Below are positions 45,703 to 57,000 of a stretch of DNA of 64,000 nt, one piece after another. Location of the stretch: NCBI GenBank assembly GCA_947462335.1, contig OX381717.1:43009523-43073522 (forward strand), given 5' to 3'. Position 1 is the first letter of the stretch, and every line of letters starts with the position of its first letter. The translations under genes and the position numbers were made by a program. Below the pieces are notes generated by a model that worked only from the letters and a program-made list of their open reading frames with translations, was not told where the DNA came from and did not search any database. The DNA comes from Harmothoe impar. Lineage: Eukaryota; Annelida; Polychaeta; Phyllodocida; Polynoidae.

Positions 45703-47216
45703 TGGTATTGCTGAGTCGACAAAAAATACTAGACGTCAGCAATTTAAAAGGTACAAAAAATTTTGTAAAAAATTTTCCCTGCGAGATTTCCCATGCTCTG
45801 CTTCCCAGGCTGCTATGTATGCAACTTATTTATCTGATAAGATGAAACCGGTATCTATTAGGAATTATTTATCCGCAATCTGGTTTTATCAAAAACTAAA
45901 AGGTTATGAGATCTTTAATGAGGATTACTTATTTAAATTGACACTAGACGGTATTGAGAGAGATTGTAATACTACCGGTACTGTTCGTTATCCTATGTCT
46001 CCTGTAGATATGCTGAAATTGCACTCATTGTTGGACATAAAGTTGTATTTGGACAGATTATTCTGGCTAATAATTCCTTTAGCCTTTCGTTGTGTACTGA
46101 GGATTTCACATGTTACTGCTTCTGTACATGCATTCAACTTGGAAGATGTGATTGTAACATCTAATTATATCCGGGTTCAATTAAATACCTCTAAGACTGA
46201 CCAATTTGGGCATGACCCACACATAATTTACTTACAGAGGATGGATGGTTGTGTATTGTGCCCTGCTCTGTTACTTTTGGAAGTAGCCCGGAAATCCAAA
46301 TTATTTGGTAAGAAATTGTTGGTGTTTAAAGGGAAAATGTTGAAATATTCTTATGTTAACACTAGATTGAAATCTCTAGCGGCTGTGTTACATCTGCCAG
46401 TCTCAAATGTTAGTACACATTCATTACGCCATGGAGGAGCTACATTCCTCAAGAGTCTCAGTTTGAGTGTAAATGTGGACAGTCGAGGGAAAAGGGTCCT
46501 CCAAAGGTTAAACTCAATAATAAAATTGAGGTCATCAGCTTTCCAGTGATATATTTCATTAGCGGGTACCACTTCTAGTTTTTGAGAACTGGCTCCTTGA
46601 ATATGTGTGGGCACTGTCCAATCTCAAATGCCAATAAGCTCTATCTTACTTTGTTTTAGAGATATCTCTATCTAATTAGCATAATTATGAAAATTCCCAA
46701 ATATCCAAACTTTTTCATACATTTGGTCACAGCTTTTGATCTTAAAATGGGATTTACATTCTGTTTTCAGCATAGAAATCTTTGTGGGGCCTGTAATCAT
46801 TAATTTATTGAAAAACTCAATTTAGAATGAAAATTATGTTTCCATGGCAACCAAGAAGTGCAAAAACATCAATTTAGGCCCAAAAACGTTCTTTTTACAT
46901 TCCAAATATGGAAGGTTTTCATTACAGTTGGAATTTTCTTAAGTAGCTTATTGTATTCTCCATCAAAAAGTAGTATAGAACAATTTTTATGATATTTTGA
47001 ACATTGTTGGCTATATGGAGCCCCCTGGTGGCCAAAGTTGGTACTAAAAATCCCCCGCGGAGGTCCCTTTTCCCTTGTTGATCCACAAATGATATAATGA
47101 AAAAGGCCAATTGGAAATCCAAGGCCATCTACCGGTATTTACACGACAAGAAGAGTGACTTGTTGCAGCTGGATGTTATTCCAGCAGAATTCCTATCTAA
47201 ATTGAAAAATGTTTAA
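45629..47216 (+). pseudogene. Ngaro-2 ORF3, tyrosine recombinase split by a 612-bp element
   Basis: The frame from 45629 has the core-binding part, the first catalytic Arg in FRCVLRISH, and the HxxR box HSLRHGGATFL. It is then cut at 46474. The missing end, with WKSKAIYRYLHDKK (including the nucleophile Tyr), lies at 47091-47216. The two parts are in the same frame once the intervening 612 bp and one copy of the AAAT target duplication are discounted, so the gene was whole until this insertion. As it stands the read-through frame ends at 46549 without its tyrosine. Confidence 0.88.
46475..47086. mobile_element. TIR element family X, copy 1 (612 bp, AAAT duplication)
   Basis: The ends GTGGACAGTCGAGGGAAAAG and (complement) GTGGATCAACAAGGGAAAAG are inverted repeats with AAAT on both sides. 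The interior has AGCTTTCCAGTGATATATT, TCTAGTTTTTGAGAA and ATTCCAAAT blocks shared with copy 2, but no coding frame. Confidence 0.88.
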
Positions 47217-47250
47217 ATTTAGATGGTCATTGTGTTTGCCGGTTTGTTTG

Positions 47251-47402
47251 GCCCAGTTTATCAAGATCAATCCACCAAACACAATGCCTCTTGTTCATTA
47301 CCATTACTGTACCGCCAATGTACAGCTATATTAAAGTTACTGTACCGCCAATGTACAGCTTGTTGTATATATTCTATTTACCACATCCAAATAACTTGTA
47401 GG
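47251..47402 (+). repeat. Ngaro-2 B1 repeat
   Basis: The segment from GCCCAGTTTATCAAGATC to CCAAATAACTT recurs at 48549-48700. It contains two internal TACCGCCAATGTACAGCT units. Confidence 0.88.
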
Positions 47403-47609
47403 CCTATATACACTCGTGTATATTCATATAATTATTGCATGTGTAAAATGTCCGCTGGAACTATTTTCCTCCAGTATATTCCTGCGCTAGAATGGTTGCC
47501 ATGGTGAAGATACACCGTACTATATAAACCCACCCTGGTCAGCGGTCGTCAGTTGGCTGAAGACCCTTGTTGGAGCAACTCGCCGACACTCGAGAGCTCA
47601 AAAATTCAA
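47400..47609 (+). repeat. Ngaro-2 A2 repeat
   Basis: This is the second copy of the 210-bp A repeat, directly joined to B1 as Ngaro structure requires. Confidence 0.9.
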
Positions 47610-47675
47610 ATTTTACTTTTATTGTTAGTTGTTAAGATTAGTTCTAGGTGCTGACTGTACCTAGGTTTCACATCG

Positions 47676-48518
47676 TCACCTCAGTATACAAAGGTCGTAA
47701 GTGAAAAATGCATGTTCTGAGATATAAGCAAAATAAGAAAAACCCCTGTAGTCTTCATGCTATATATTTTTGATTACTTCTTAAATATATAACACAATAC
47801 CACACCATGTTTCCTACATGGATACTGTAATAGATTAAAAAAAGTTATATGAAAAATTCTTTGCTTATATACCTAATTCCTTAGTGACTATGGCAATAAT
47901 TAGGGGAAAATCAGGTCACTTACGACCTTTGTATACTGAAATACATGTATTTTTCATTCAGTAAACAAAGGTCGTAAGTGATTTCTTTAGTTCAAAACAA
48001 TAATTAAGCCCCAAATAGGTATATTAATGCAATTTTATGGGACCCCAGTGATCACTACACAACCAATTTATTTTTACCTAATGATTTTGCATAAAAATAA
48101 AGTGCAAGTGGTGCTGTTGCCTAGCAACAGCGACATTTTCTGCTAAAATGAGCAATTTCAGCCATTTCCCCCCATATATTTACGCCCTTAACACTTTAAA
48201 ATAATCTTTGTGAAAATATGTGCATGACCTTCTGCAATCACCATGACTGAAAATAATTTGATAAAAAAGAACAAAACATATTGTTTTATTAAAAGATACA
48301 TTTGAAATGATATTTTCATATCACTTACGACCTTTGTATACTCAGAAAAAATGTATTCAATCAGTTACGACCTTTATATACTGAGCTATAACTTTGAGAA
48401 AAAGGGTCAAATTCGAAAAATTCCAAAAATTGTTGAAAAATCATTGGATAAAGAAAAATTTGAAAGAATAAAAAAAAAAAGTGTTTTTTCCACTTACAAC
48501 CTTTGTATACTGAGGCGA
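47676..48518. mobile_element. TIR element with repeated CAGTATACAAAGG motif
   Basis: The ends GTCACCTCAGTATACAAAGG and (complement) GTCGCCTCAGTATACAAAGG match. The same core continues as TCGTAAGTG and occurs at least four more times inside, in both directions (near 47920, 47962, 48324 and 48364). No coding frame. It sits between A2 and B2 of Ngaro-2. Confidence 0.8.
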
Positions 48519-48548
48519 CGACATGATGATTGACTTTCGCTTAATAAA

Positions 48549-48700
48549 GCCCAGTTTATCAAGATCAATCCACCAAACACAATGCCTCTTGTTCATTACT
48601 ATTACTGTACCGCCAATGTACAGCTATATTAAAGTTACTTTACCGCCAATGTACAGCTTGTTGTATATATTCTATTTACCACATCCAAATAACTTATATG
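48549..48700 (+). repeat. Ngaro-2 B2 repeat (3' end)
   Basis: This is the second copy of the B repeat, with a few substitutions (for example ACTATTAC against CCATTAC), and ends near AATAACTTATATGGC. Confidence 0.85.
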
Positions 48701-48748
48701 GCATATTCTCCTCTCTCAGACCCCTTTGTGATGTTTAACAGCCTGAGG

Positions 48749-48822
48749 AAAGTGACCTAGTTCACATAATCTCCTCAGGTGGTTATGTGTATAACCTCCT
48801 CAGGAGGTTATATGAACTAGGT
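48749..48822. repeat. Hairpin (CCTAGTTCA...TGAACTAGG)
   Basis: CCTAGTTCACATAATCTCCT pairs with AGGAGGTTATATGAACTAGG around a short loop. It may be a MITE fragment. Confidence 0.6.
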
Positions 48823-48875
48823 TAAGTCTGGGAGGAGGTCATGGGGATGGTCTCCCTTTTAAAACCCTGCCTTTA

Positions 48876-49400
48876 GTGGATTCGAACCTAAGCTGGTAAA
48901 TCCTCCAATCTGATAAACTCTTCCCTAACAGGTAGGCCACAGAGGAACACCTGTGTGAAGGAATTCATAAGAACTACTGGTTACTTATCTATTGTTCTAC
49001 TCATTTAGAACCCAAGACCTTCTGCTTGCAAGTCCAAAGACTTGACCACTATACTATAGTGCCCAGGCTGTAAGGTATACACTCAGACCTCCTACTTAGG
49101 TTGCCATGTTAAGAGGTTAGCACCGGAATACCTGGTGGAAATATTTAGAACTATTTTCACTATTATATTGAGGAAAGAGATCACTATTGCAATAATACAT
49201 TAATATCATGGGAGATTAGGACTATCTGTATTTCTTACCATTTTTCCTTTTTTCTTTTCCAAACTTGATAAACAATGGTTTGACATTTAAAATGATTTCA
49301 AATTACAAAATGTATAATGGTGACCAGGATGTGATTAGAACCGGGGACCCTTTGCTTACATTACCATGTGCCCTATCCGTTTGGCCACCAGGTAACTTGC
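48876..49400 (-). repeat. Cluster of three tRNA-derived fragments
   Basis: On the minus strand three stretches resemble tRNA internal promoters: about 48960-48876 (GTGGCCTACCTGTTAGGG ... GGTTCGAATCC), 49075-49009 (TAGTATAGTGGTCA ... GGTCTTGGGTTCTAA) and 49400-49331 (GTGGCCAAACGGATAGGG ... GGTTCTAATC). None makes a clean cloverleaf or acceptor stem by eye, so they are probably tRNA-derived SINE pieces or pseudogenes. A possible plus-strand box (GGTTCGAACCCC) lies near 49459. Confidence 0.4.
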
Positions 49401-49581
49401 AAAGTTGTGGGTTGCTTTAGATAATTAATCATGTTAGCTCATGGGGAATCGATGTGTGGGTTCGAACCCCAGATTATCCAAATGTAAACGAATTTCGAAA
49501 ATCATGTAAATTCCTTATCAAAAGATGCATATATATCATGTTCTTGATCTATTATAGATGGAGGGTGGAGTATAAGTGAGA

Positions 49582-49634
49582 AAACCTCCTTGGACCTGTA
49601 GAATATGGTTCATAACTACAGGTCCGCGGAGGTT
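49582..49634. repeat. Hairpin (AACCTCC...GGAGGTT)
   Basis: AACCTCCTTGGACCTGTAG pairs with CTACAGGTCCGCGGAGGTT. The rest of 49401-50101 shows nothing else recognisable. Confidence 0.6.
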
Positions 49635-50101
49635 ATCCATCACATAAACCTTAGTGTTCCGTACTGCCACTAGATGTCCTGGCAGGGGGAGCCGGTAGTA
49701 TCTCCTATGGATCAATACCGTGAACAACAAGGCCTTTCCCCCCATAAAGGCTAGGTGGAGCTTTAGTTTCATTCTTTCATCGCACTACAAACAGTAAACA
49801 GCTTAATATCAATATGCAAACCTGAATATGCAACATAAAATGATTATTATAAAGGTTTTCATGACAGTGCAATTATCCCAGGCAGCAAATTATTGTATTT
49901 CCATGGTAAAACTCTAATTCACTGGGACTTTCAACAATTGCATTCATTATAATACTGAGTATATGAATGCACTTAGGCCACTTTGAGCTGTATCATACTC
50001 CCCATAATTGCTATGGTGGCACATTCATACAAGTATATCTCTAATTGAAAAGAATTCAACTTGTATGTGTTAATCTTAATTATGTGTATAATTATATATA
50101 T

Positions 50102-50703
50102 GTGTACAGGCAAGGGGAAAGAGATATCCAACGAAAATGTCAACTTTAAAATTGATATCATAAGCTTTCCAGTGATATATTACACAAGAAGATTATCATT
50201 TCTAGTTTTTGAGAAATGGCTATATGAATATGGGTGGGCATCGCCCTATCCAAAATCCCAATAACCTCTGAGGCCCATTGTTTCCTAGATATCTCTATCT
50301 AATTAGCATAATTAGAATAATTAGAAAATCATCATACATTTTTATCCTATAGGCCATAGCTTTTGATCTAGAAATGATAATTCTATTCTGTTTTGACTTC
50401 AGTAATCCTTGTGAATCATTCTATCAATGAGCTACTTTATTTTCTTTATTTGGAATGAAAATCACGTTTCCATTGCAACACATATCATAGATTAAGGCTT
50501 TAAAACGTTCTTTTTACATTCCAAATAAAGAAGCTTTTCACCAAAAATGGAATGTTTCATGTAGAACTATTTAATTCTCCAGAAAGAAGTACCAAAAAAG
50601 AATTATTAGCCATTTTTTTCCATTCTAGGCCATAGTGAAGCCCCCTGGTGGCTAAAAATGGTACCAATCCCGCGGGGATACCCCTTTCTGCATGCCTGCT
50701 CAC
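50102..50703. mobile_element. TIR element family X, copy 2 (602 bp, ATAT duplication)
   Basis: The ends GTGTACAGGCAAGGGGAAAG and (complement) GTGAGCAGGCATGCAGAAAG are inverted repeats flanked by ATAT. It shares interior blocks with copy 1 in the same order, including the CCCCCTGGTGGC motif near the right end. Confidence 0.85.
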
Positions 50704-51969
50704 ATATGTGCGAGAAGTACCACTACTCCTGGTCCGCACGATTGTGGTTGGCACTACCCATTTACAGAGGATTTCCAAACCAGGTCAGTTGTTTTGGTCG
50801 TTAATTTCTGTATAAGTATTTTGATAATCAAATGCACATAGATATACTCATTTAGGAATATTATAGAGGAAAATCCACACGTGAATAGCATCCTATCTTA
50901 GTGTGTCGATAAACATCTATTTCTCCAAAAGTCTCTTGAATTTATTACGATATTATGCAGTGGTGATCCACTTAACTCTCACTTTATTAACACCATTCCA
51001 GTCCAACCTTTTTGCCATTGCGCTCGATAGGCTCCTTCACTGAATACCCCTTCAGATTGGTACTAGGCCTATTACTACGTTATACCACTAGGTGTATGCA
51101 GTATACAAGAGGTGTGAAATGCGTTGTTCTCCATGCCCGCTGTAGTATAAATTGTATAAAGGTTGTGTATATATATGGGTCCACAAATAATCATTTATGA
51201 TAACTTTGGCTGTACAAGGTTGTATCTGTCCTACCTCTTTTTCCTTCTCTGTCTCTGTAACTCCCTCCCCCCTCCTTACTTCTCTCTACCCCTTCCCTCA
51301 GAATGTCCATACTTCCTCCATGCATCTCCTTTTTCCATGCACTCCCCTCTGTTCCTCCATTTCCTCCTTACTTTCCACTGCATGCCAATTCCTCCTTTCT
51401 CCCTCCACTCATTTCCTTTTGTCTGTCAATTCCTCCCTCCTCCATGTATAGATTGGCCGACCGAGGCAAGAGGATGCAGCCTCTTGCCTCGGTCTGTTCT
51501 GCACCTTCCTTACTGCATCTTCTTCCCTCCCTCTATCTATTCTTTTTCCCTCCCTATATCTCCTTCCCTTAGTCTATTCATACCCCCTTCCTCTATCCAA
51601 CTCCTTAACTCCACAAAGTTATCTAGTTATGTTTCTGTTTTGATGTGTAGCCTATATTATATACAACTCTTTTGGCAAAAGTTGTGCTGCCATAAATTTG
51701 TGTATCTGTGTGTGTTTGTACATTATATACAACTCTTGCGGAAAGAATGGTAATGCCAAAAAATTGTATATATAATATATATATATATAGGTCACACCAG
51801 TTTTAATATACAGAATGAAAATGTCACCTCCAGGGCTCCGTAAATATGACCACATTGTATACATTTGTCCCTTTGGAATATGGAACCTCCAGTACTTAAT
51901 CATAATAGATTTTGTAAATTAAAAATGAACATTATTCATTGAGAATTCCACTGGACTCATCCCTCAAGA
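50704..51969. other. Upstream region of the SLC43 gene with polypyrimidine tract
   Basis: No gene is seen. From 51236 to about 51620 the plus strand is strongly C/T-rich. Within it 51459-51494 is a perfect hairpin (GACCGAGGCAAGAGG, loop ATGCAG, CCTCTTGCCTCGGTC). No convincing core promoter was found. Confidence 0.5.
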
Positions 51970-53970
51970 ATGGGGGAGGCAAGGCGCTATGCTACTCTTG
52001 TCATCAGCTTCATTGAGGGGACTGTTCTTGCTGGTGCAATCTTTGGTTGGCCAGCTATGGTATATGTCTTACAGGTATGCTACCTTAAAAGATAATGATA
52101 ATCCATGATATATCAATTATATACCTATATGTCAGAAATACCTACAAGTGCTCCCCAATTTGTTCATACCTGAAAGAATTAAAAGAAAATTGGTCAGGAA
52201 AACACAAGTGTCAGACTTCTTGAATAATATTTATGTTCAAAGTATACTGGCCACACTATTAGGACATCAAGCATCAAGGCATATGTAAATCCAAAGAGAA
52301 AAGAAAAACTAACTAAGGGAAAGGTCTAAAAGTGTCATACGATCTGTCATTGATGATGTAAATTTTAAAAACCATCCATCTAGCTCGATGTCTGCAACAT
52401 CACTAATTATTGTTGTCTTTATTGTTGCTTTATAGGATTATGGTCTGTATGAAAACCTATGTCACACAACAGAAGCTGCAGTATATGAGAATAGTACTGG
52501 GCTACCAGATATTGGCAATATACCAACAACACGGATCCTCAACAAAGTCAAAACCGATTATAGTCATAGGATAACAGGTAGATGTTTAAAACAGAAAGTT
52601 GCCCTTTCTGACGCTTACACGGCTGTCGTTATAGCTTTTGGATTCAGCGCCATTCCAACAGGTTTATTCTTCGATAGATTTGGATTGAGGACAACCAGGA
52701 CTATCACTGTGTGAGTAACAACTAAAGCTGACCATGAGCTGCTCATGGCAACTGATAACATTGCTTTATCAATATATTAGTTACCGCATAACTTTTAAGG
52801 CAAACAGTGTTCAGTATTCCTTAGAAGCATGATACAAAAATTCATGTGTCTCAGTTGGATGTAATCATCCAGTTTATGTGCACAAGTCAAGACAAAATTT
52901 ACTCTAAATATTCAATTGGCCACTGCACTGATCATCCGCTCTATTTTTTTCCTGTCAAGAAAGTTTACTATTTAACACATGTGACATTGGACAGAACAGA
53001 TCATGGTTTATTTACTGATTATGACCCTTCTAACTCTGCTGTATTACACACAGTGTCATATAGGCATATTTTAGCCAAGGTGTATCCTTCATCAAAACAT
53101 AATTTATAATTAAGTTGTACAAAGTGAAAGCATCCGTATTCCATTTCAGCTTGTTTGGTATAGCTGCACAGTTACAGATAGCTTTTGCATATCCAGGTTT
53201 GTTATGATTCATTATTTCTGGATGGTCTTGAACACCTTTTGGGAATATAAAGAGGGGGATTTAAGTTGTAAATCTTTACCTATATCCCGTTTTGTCTAAG
53301 AGCTATGATCCACGTTTTTTTAGTTTGTACTTTGCTTGCTTCATTTAAGTCATTGAGTCTAATTTCACCATTTCAATCATGAGCAGCAATTTTGCAGCTT
53401 TTACTCCACTTCGGCCATATCAGGATAGTATTCTTAACTGATAACATATCATGTGCAACACATGCTTCAGGCTGATCAGAAACTCAGCAAATACGGTTGA
53501 TAAATAGACAAAGGGTATGAGCTTTAGTCTATTGACTAGGTTATCTCACGATTTGAATGTCAGGCCATGCTTCCCAAAGAAAGAAATTATGGCGTTCTTT
53601 GGTTACGTGAAAGGCACTGCCATATTTCATAAAATATAATGTAACAATGTGCCATAGAAGCTTGCACATTGACTTACCATTATGTTCTGAACAAATTCAC
53701 ATCACATGGTACAAATGAGACCTTTCAGATCCAGTGATAATGTTTTTTTTTAAATATCATTTGGTAGGTACAGAATGGTTGGTGTTCACAGGTGCTGTCT
53801 GTGCTGGTATCAGTTCCAATGGGCTTCTTATGACAGTTAGTCATGTAAGTATAGCACTCTGCTGCTACCCATGCCTTGTACCATGACTGCAATGAAAATG
53901 AAAAATTATCTGGAAATTATTTTAGGTGTCTGCATTGTGCATATAATATTATACATACATAATACATCTC

Positions 53971-54048
<78 letters not shown>

Positions 54049-57000
54049 TCTCTATCTCTTTCTCTTTTGGTAGACATATTGGTTTTGAGTCATGTGTACT
54101 GTGTTTATACCATACTCACACTTTTTAGGTCGCCCTTCTTGGCAGAACAAAGACGGCCTTGGTATTAGGAATCTTCATGAGTGGAATAGATACCTCATTT
54201 GGTTATGAAGTTGTCAAGGTTTGTTTAGCTACATTAGTCTATCATCTAAAACATCATTTTGTCAATTTTCTAGTTGGTATTCCATGTGTGTAAACTGGAT
54301 ATAGATGGCTGACTGTAGCCACTACCATTCAAAGACAAAGTTGCACAAGTTTTAGTCTGTTGACTGGGTTATTTCACGCATTGACCTTGGGCTGTATTTC
54401 ATGAGGCTGCAGGCCAAATGGAATGTAGCCTGAGGGTTAACAAGTGAGATAACCCAGTCAACATGCTTAAATGAGTGACCCAGTGCATGCATTTTTTTAC
54501 ATAGACTTTTGCTGAATATCTACTTGAGAAAGACCTTTGATGGTAAATGTTACAATTCTGAATTCCCATTATCATGTGTCTGTTTCAGATTGCCCATGAC
54601 TATGGGGTTTCTAGGGTGATCAGTCTTGGAATTACAGCTTGTCTGTGGGCGCTGGTTCTAGTATCCACCTGGTATCTACTTCCCAAGTTCAAGGTCACCA
54701 ATGAGGATGGAGGGAATCTAACACAAGGTGATAGATATACATGTTTTACATTAGATAATGATGTTGTTATTCTATAGATAGATAATACATTGACAGAGTA
54801 ATAGCGAGGGCACAAAATGCATAGATTGTCATTTGAATACATTTCTATAAGGATTTGATTAGTTTTATGGTATAACACTTCTAACTGAGGAGTATTGCAA
54901 GTTGGCTGTCTTGCCAGTTCATGCAGTTCTTTCAGTTGACCTTTCATCATTTGAATGGTATCACATTAGCAGACGTCACATTCTTATACTTAGAAGGGCT
55001 ACTATCATGTCATGCAATGGATATAATAATCAGCTATTCATACTTTATTGTGAGAAAATAATCCATGATTGTCCTATTCTGATCCATACTATCATTTAGC
55101 TTTGATTTATGTGAAACCTTTTTGTGTACACAGAACGAACCTCTTGTGATAGGGCACAGTATGAGGAATTTAATGATGCATCAAAAACTAAACATGAAAA
55201 CAAAGATCCTAGCCATTGTCATTCTGAGTTGAAGAGGAAAGTCTTTAGCGTAGAGTTTTTCTTATACATATTCTGGAGCTCTACCAACCAGTCTAGACTT
55301 GAAATGACGATCAACAGTTATGATGCCTGGATGTCAAGCATTGTGGATGGAGATATTCAAAGGGGTAGGCAATATGTGAGCAGGCAGGCAGAATGGGTAA
55401 TCCAAGGGGGAAAGGCAAAATGCTCTAGAGCTAATATAAAGGGAGATATTGATGAATATAAAATTTATCTTGGGTGAACTTTTTATGCTGCTTCTGATTA
55501 TGCTTATTAGAACATTTCATTTTGAGTGAATTTTTCCTTATTTGGAACGTTTCACATCCTTATTTGGAACGTTTTAGCCCTAAATTGACCTATTTCTGGT
55601 TGCTATGGAAACCATTCTTTCATTCTAAAATGTAATAAAGGTAATTTAGGTCAATAAAGGGATCCATAAGGCATCTAACACAGAAATCAGGTTATAAATA
55701 TCTCTTCTATAATGGAATTTATGGACAAAACCATTTCCTGGTTTTGTTATTTTTGAATACCCCATCTTCAGGGGACCAGTACTTGCTCCCTATGTGAACT
55801 AGCTAAGCATGTGATACACCAAGATCAGAACACAAATTTCAATCTTTAATTTGCCGTCGGATTACCCTTTCTGCTTGCCGGCTCCCATATTCTCTTTTTC
55901 TCTATTGTGTTAACCTTGTTTCAACAAAGAAAGAATCAGCTTCAGCAGGTCGGAAAATATAAAGTTTGACACCAATATTACACTGATTGACCAACTACAT
56001 CCATTTTTATGAATGACACAAATTTTCACATGTGATTCTGGCAGCCATCTTAAACAATGATGGCCATCTTCAATTTTCAAGTGTCAAATTATACCGATAA
56101 GGAAACTTATCCAGCTCTAAAAACAAATCTACTCAAAAGTGGCTATTTAGATTTCCTGAATACCAGTCCTGACTGTCTCTAAAGATATTCCTTTTTCAGT
56201 GAGCTATTTCACCAATTTGTTTGCCTACGGAAACCTCTTGGGTGTACTGTCTCCTCCATGTATTGGCATAATTACAGACACAATGAGAGCCAAGTTTGGT
56301 AGGTATGAGATTTCTCTTATCAATACACAGAGAAAAGAAACTGATTCAAAAGGGACTCCCTGCCTTACCTAAGGGAGTCACATAAGGACCTAGGTTCCCC
56401 TAGAGAGCGGAGTCATTTTGGAGGTAACCAGGACTCCCTTTTGACTCTTTTTTTTGTGTAGGCACAAATTAAAACATTTAGAATATTGGCACATCAGCCA
56501 CGTTGTCTGAGCGTGGTAAGAGTCAGTCTTGACAATTTGTAACACAAGAGTCAGCCTGACTATATTTCTAGTACAGACATTTGTTTTGTTTTACGTGTGA
56601 CCTGTCATGTTTGCAAACAGTTAGGATAATTTATCATATTTTTGAGCTATGAAACCTTCTTCCTCTGCTAATCGATGAGGAATACAGTCATTATTCACAT
56701 GTGCTTATATAAATAATATTAGGTAGATGGCTTGAAATATAGTTGATGTTAATGATATACATAGTTTGGTCAGTACATCTTTATAAGCATCTGAATTTGC
56801 CTGTGCATTCTCAAAAGCCACTATCAAAATCAGCATCATAAGCAGAATGCATATTCAATCATAATAATCATCATTAACCATGGAATAAAATCAACCAATT
56901 TTTCACTCTCATATCAATATACATAGTCTATTATGTTCATGTAAAGATGATGTTTCATTTTTGCTTTCTCTCTCAGCATGCCCATTAATAATATATAAGC

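Larger units (their letters stand above)
38088..48700 (+). mobile_element. Older Ngaro-type retrotransposon (Ngaro-2) with three nested insertions
   Basis: A1 (38088-38297), coding region, B1 (47251-47402), A2 (47400-47609) and B2 (48549-48700) give the Ngaro plan. Paired repeats differ at several positions (for example ACTGTTTT against ACTATTTT in A), so it is older than Ngaro-1. The gag gene is split by a LINE, the recombinase gene by a 612-bp TIR element, and A2 and B2 are separated by an 843-bp TIR element. The RT gene also carries a frame change. Without insertions the element would be about 4.9 kb. Confidence 0.88.

Noticed and set aside
48876..49400. Functional tRNA genes
   Set aside because: A- and B-box-like sequences are present, but acceptor and T stems do not pair by eye.
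51163..51753. Open frame of about 196 codons upstream of the SLC43 gene
   Set aside because: It follows a C/T-rich tract that lacks stops and shows no domain, and part of it overlaps a perfect hairpin.
53871..54128. Small open frame around the CT microsatellite
   Set aside because: It is intronic in the SLC43 gene and made of Ser-Leu repeats from CT units.
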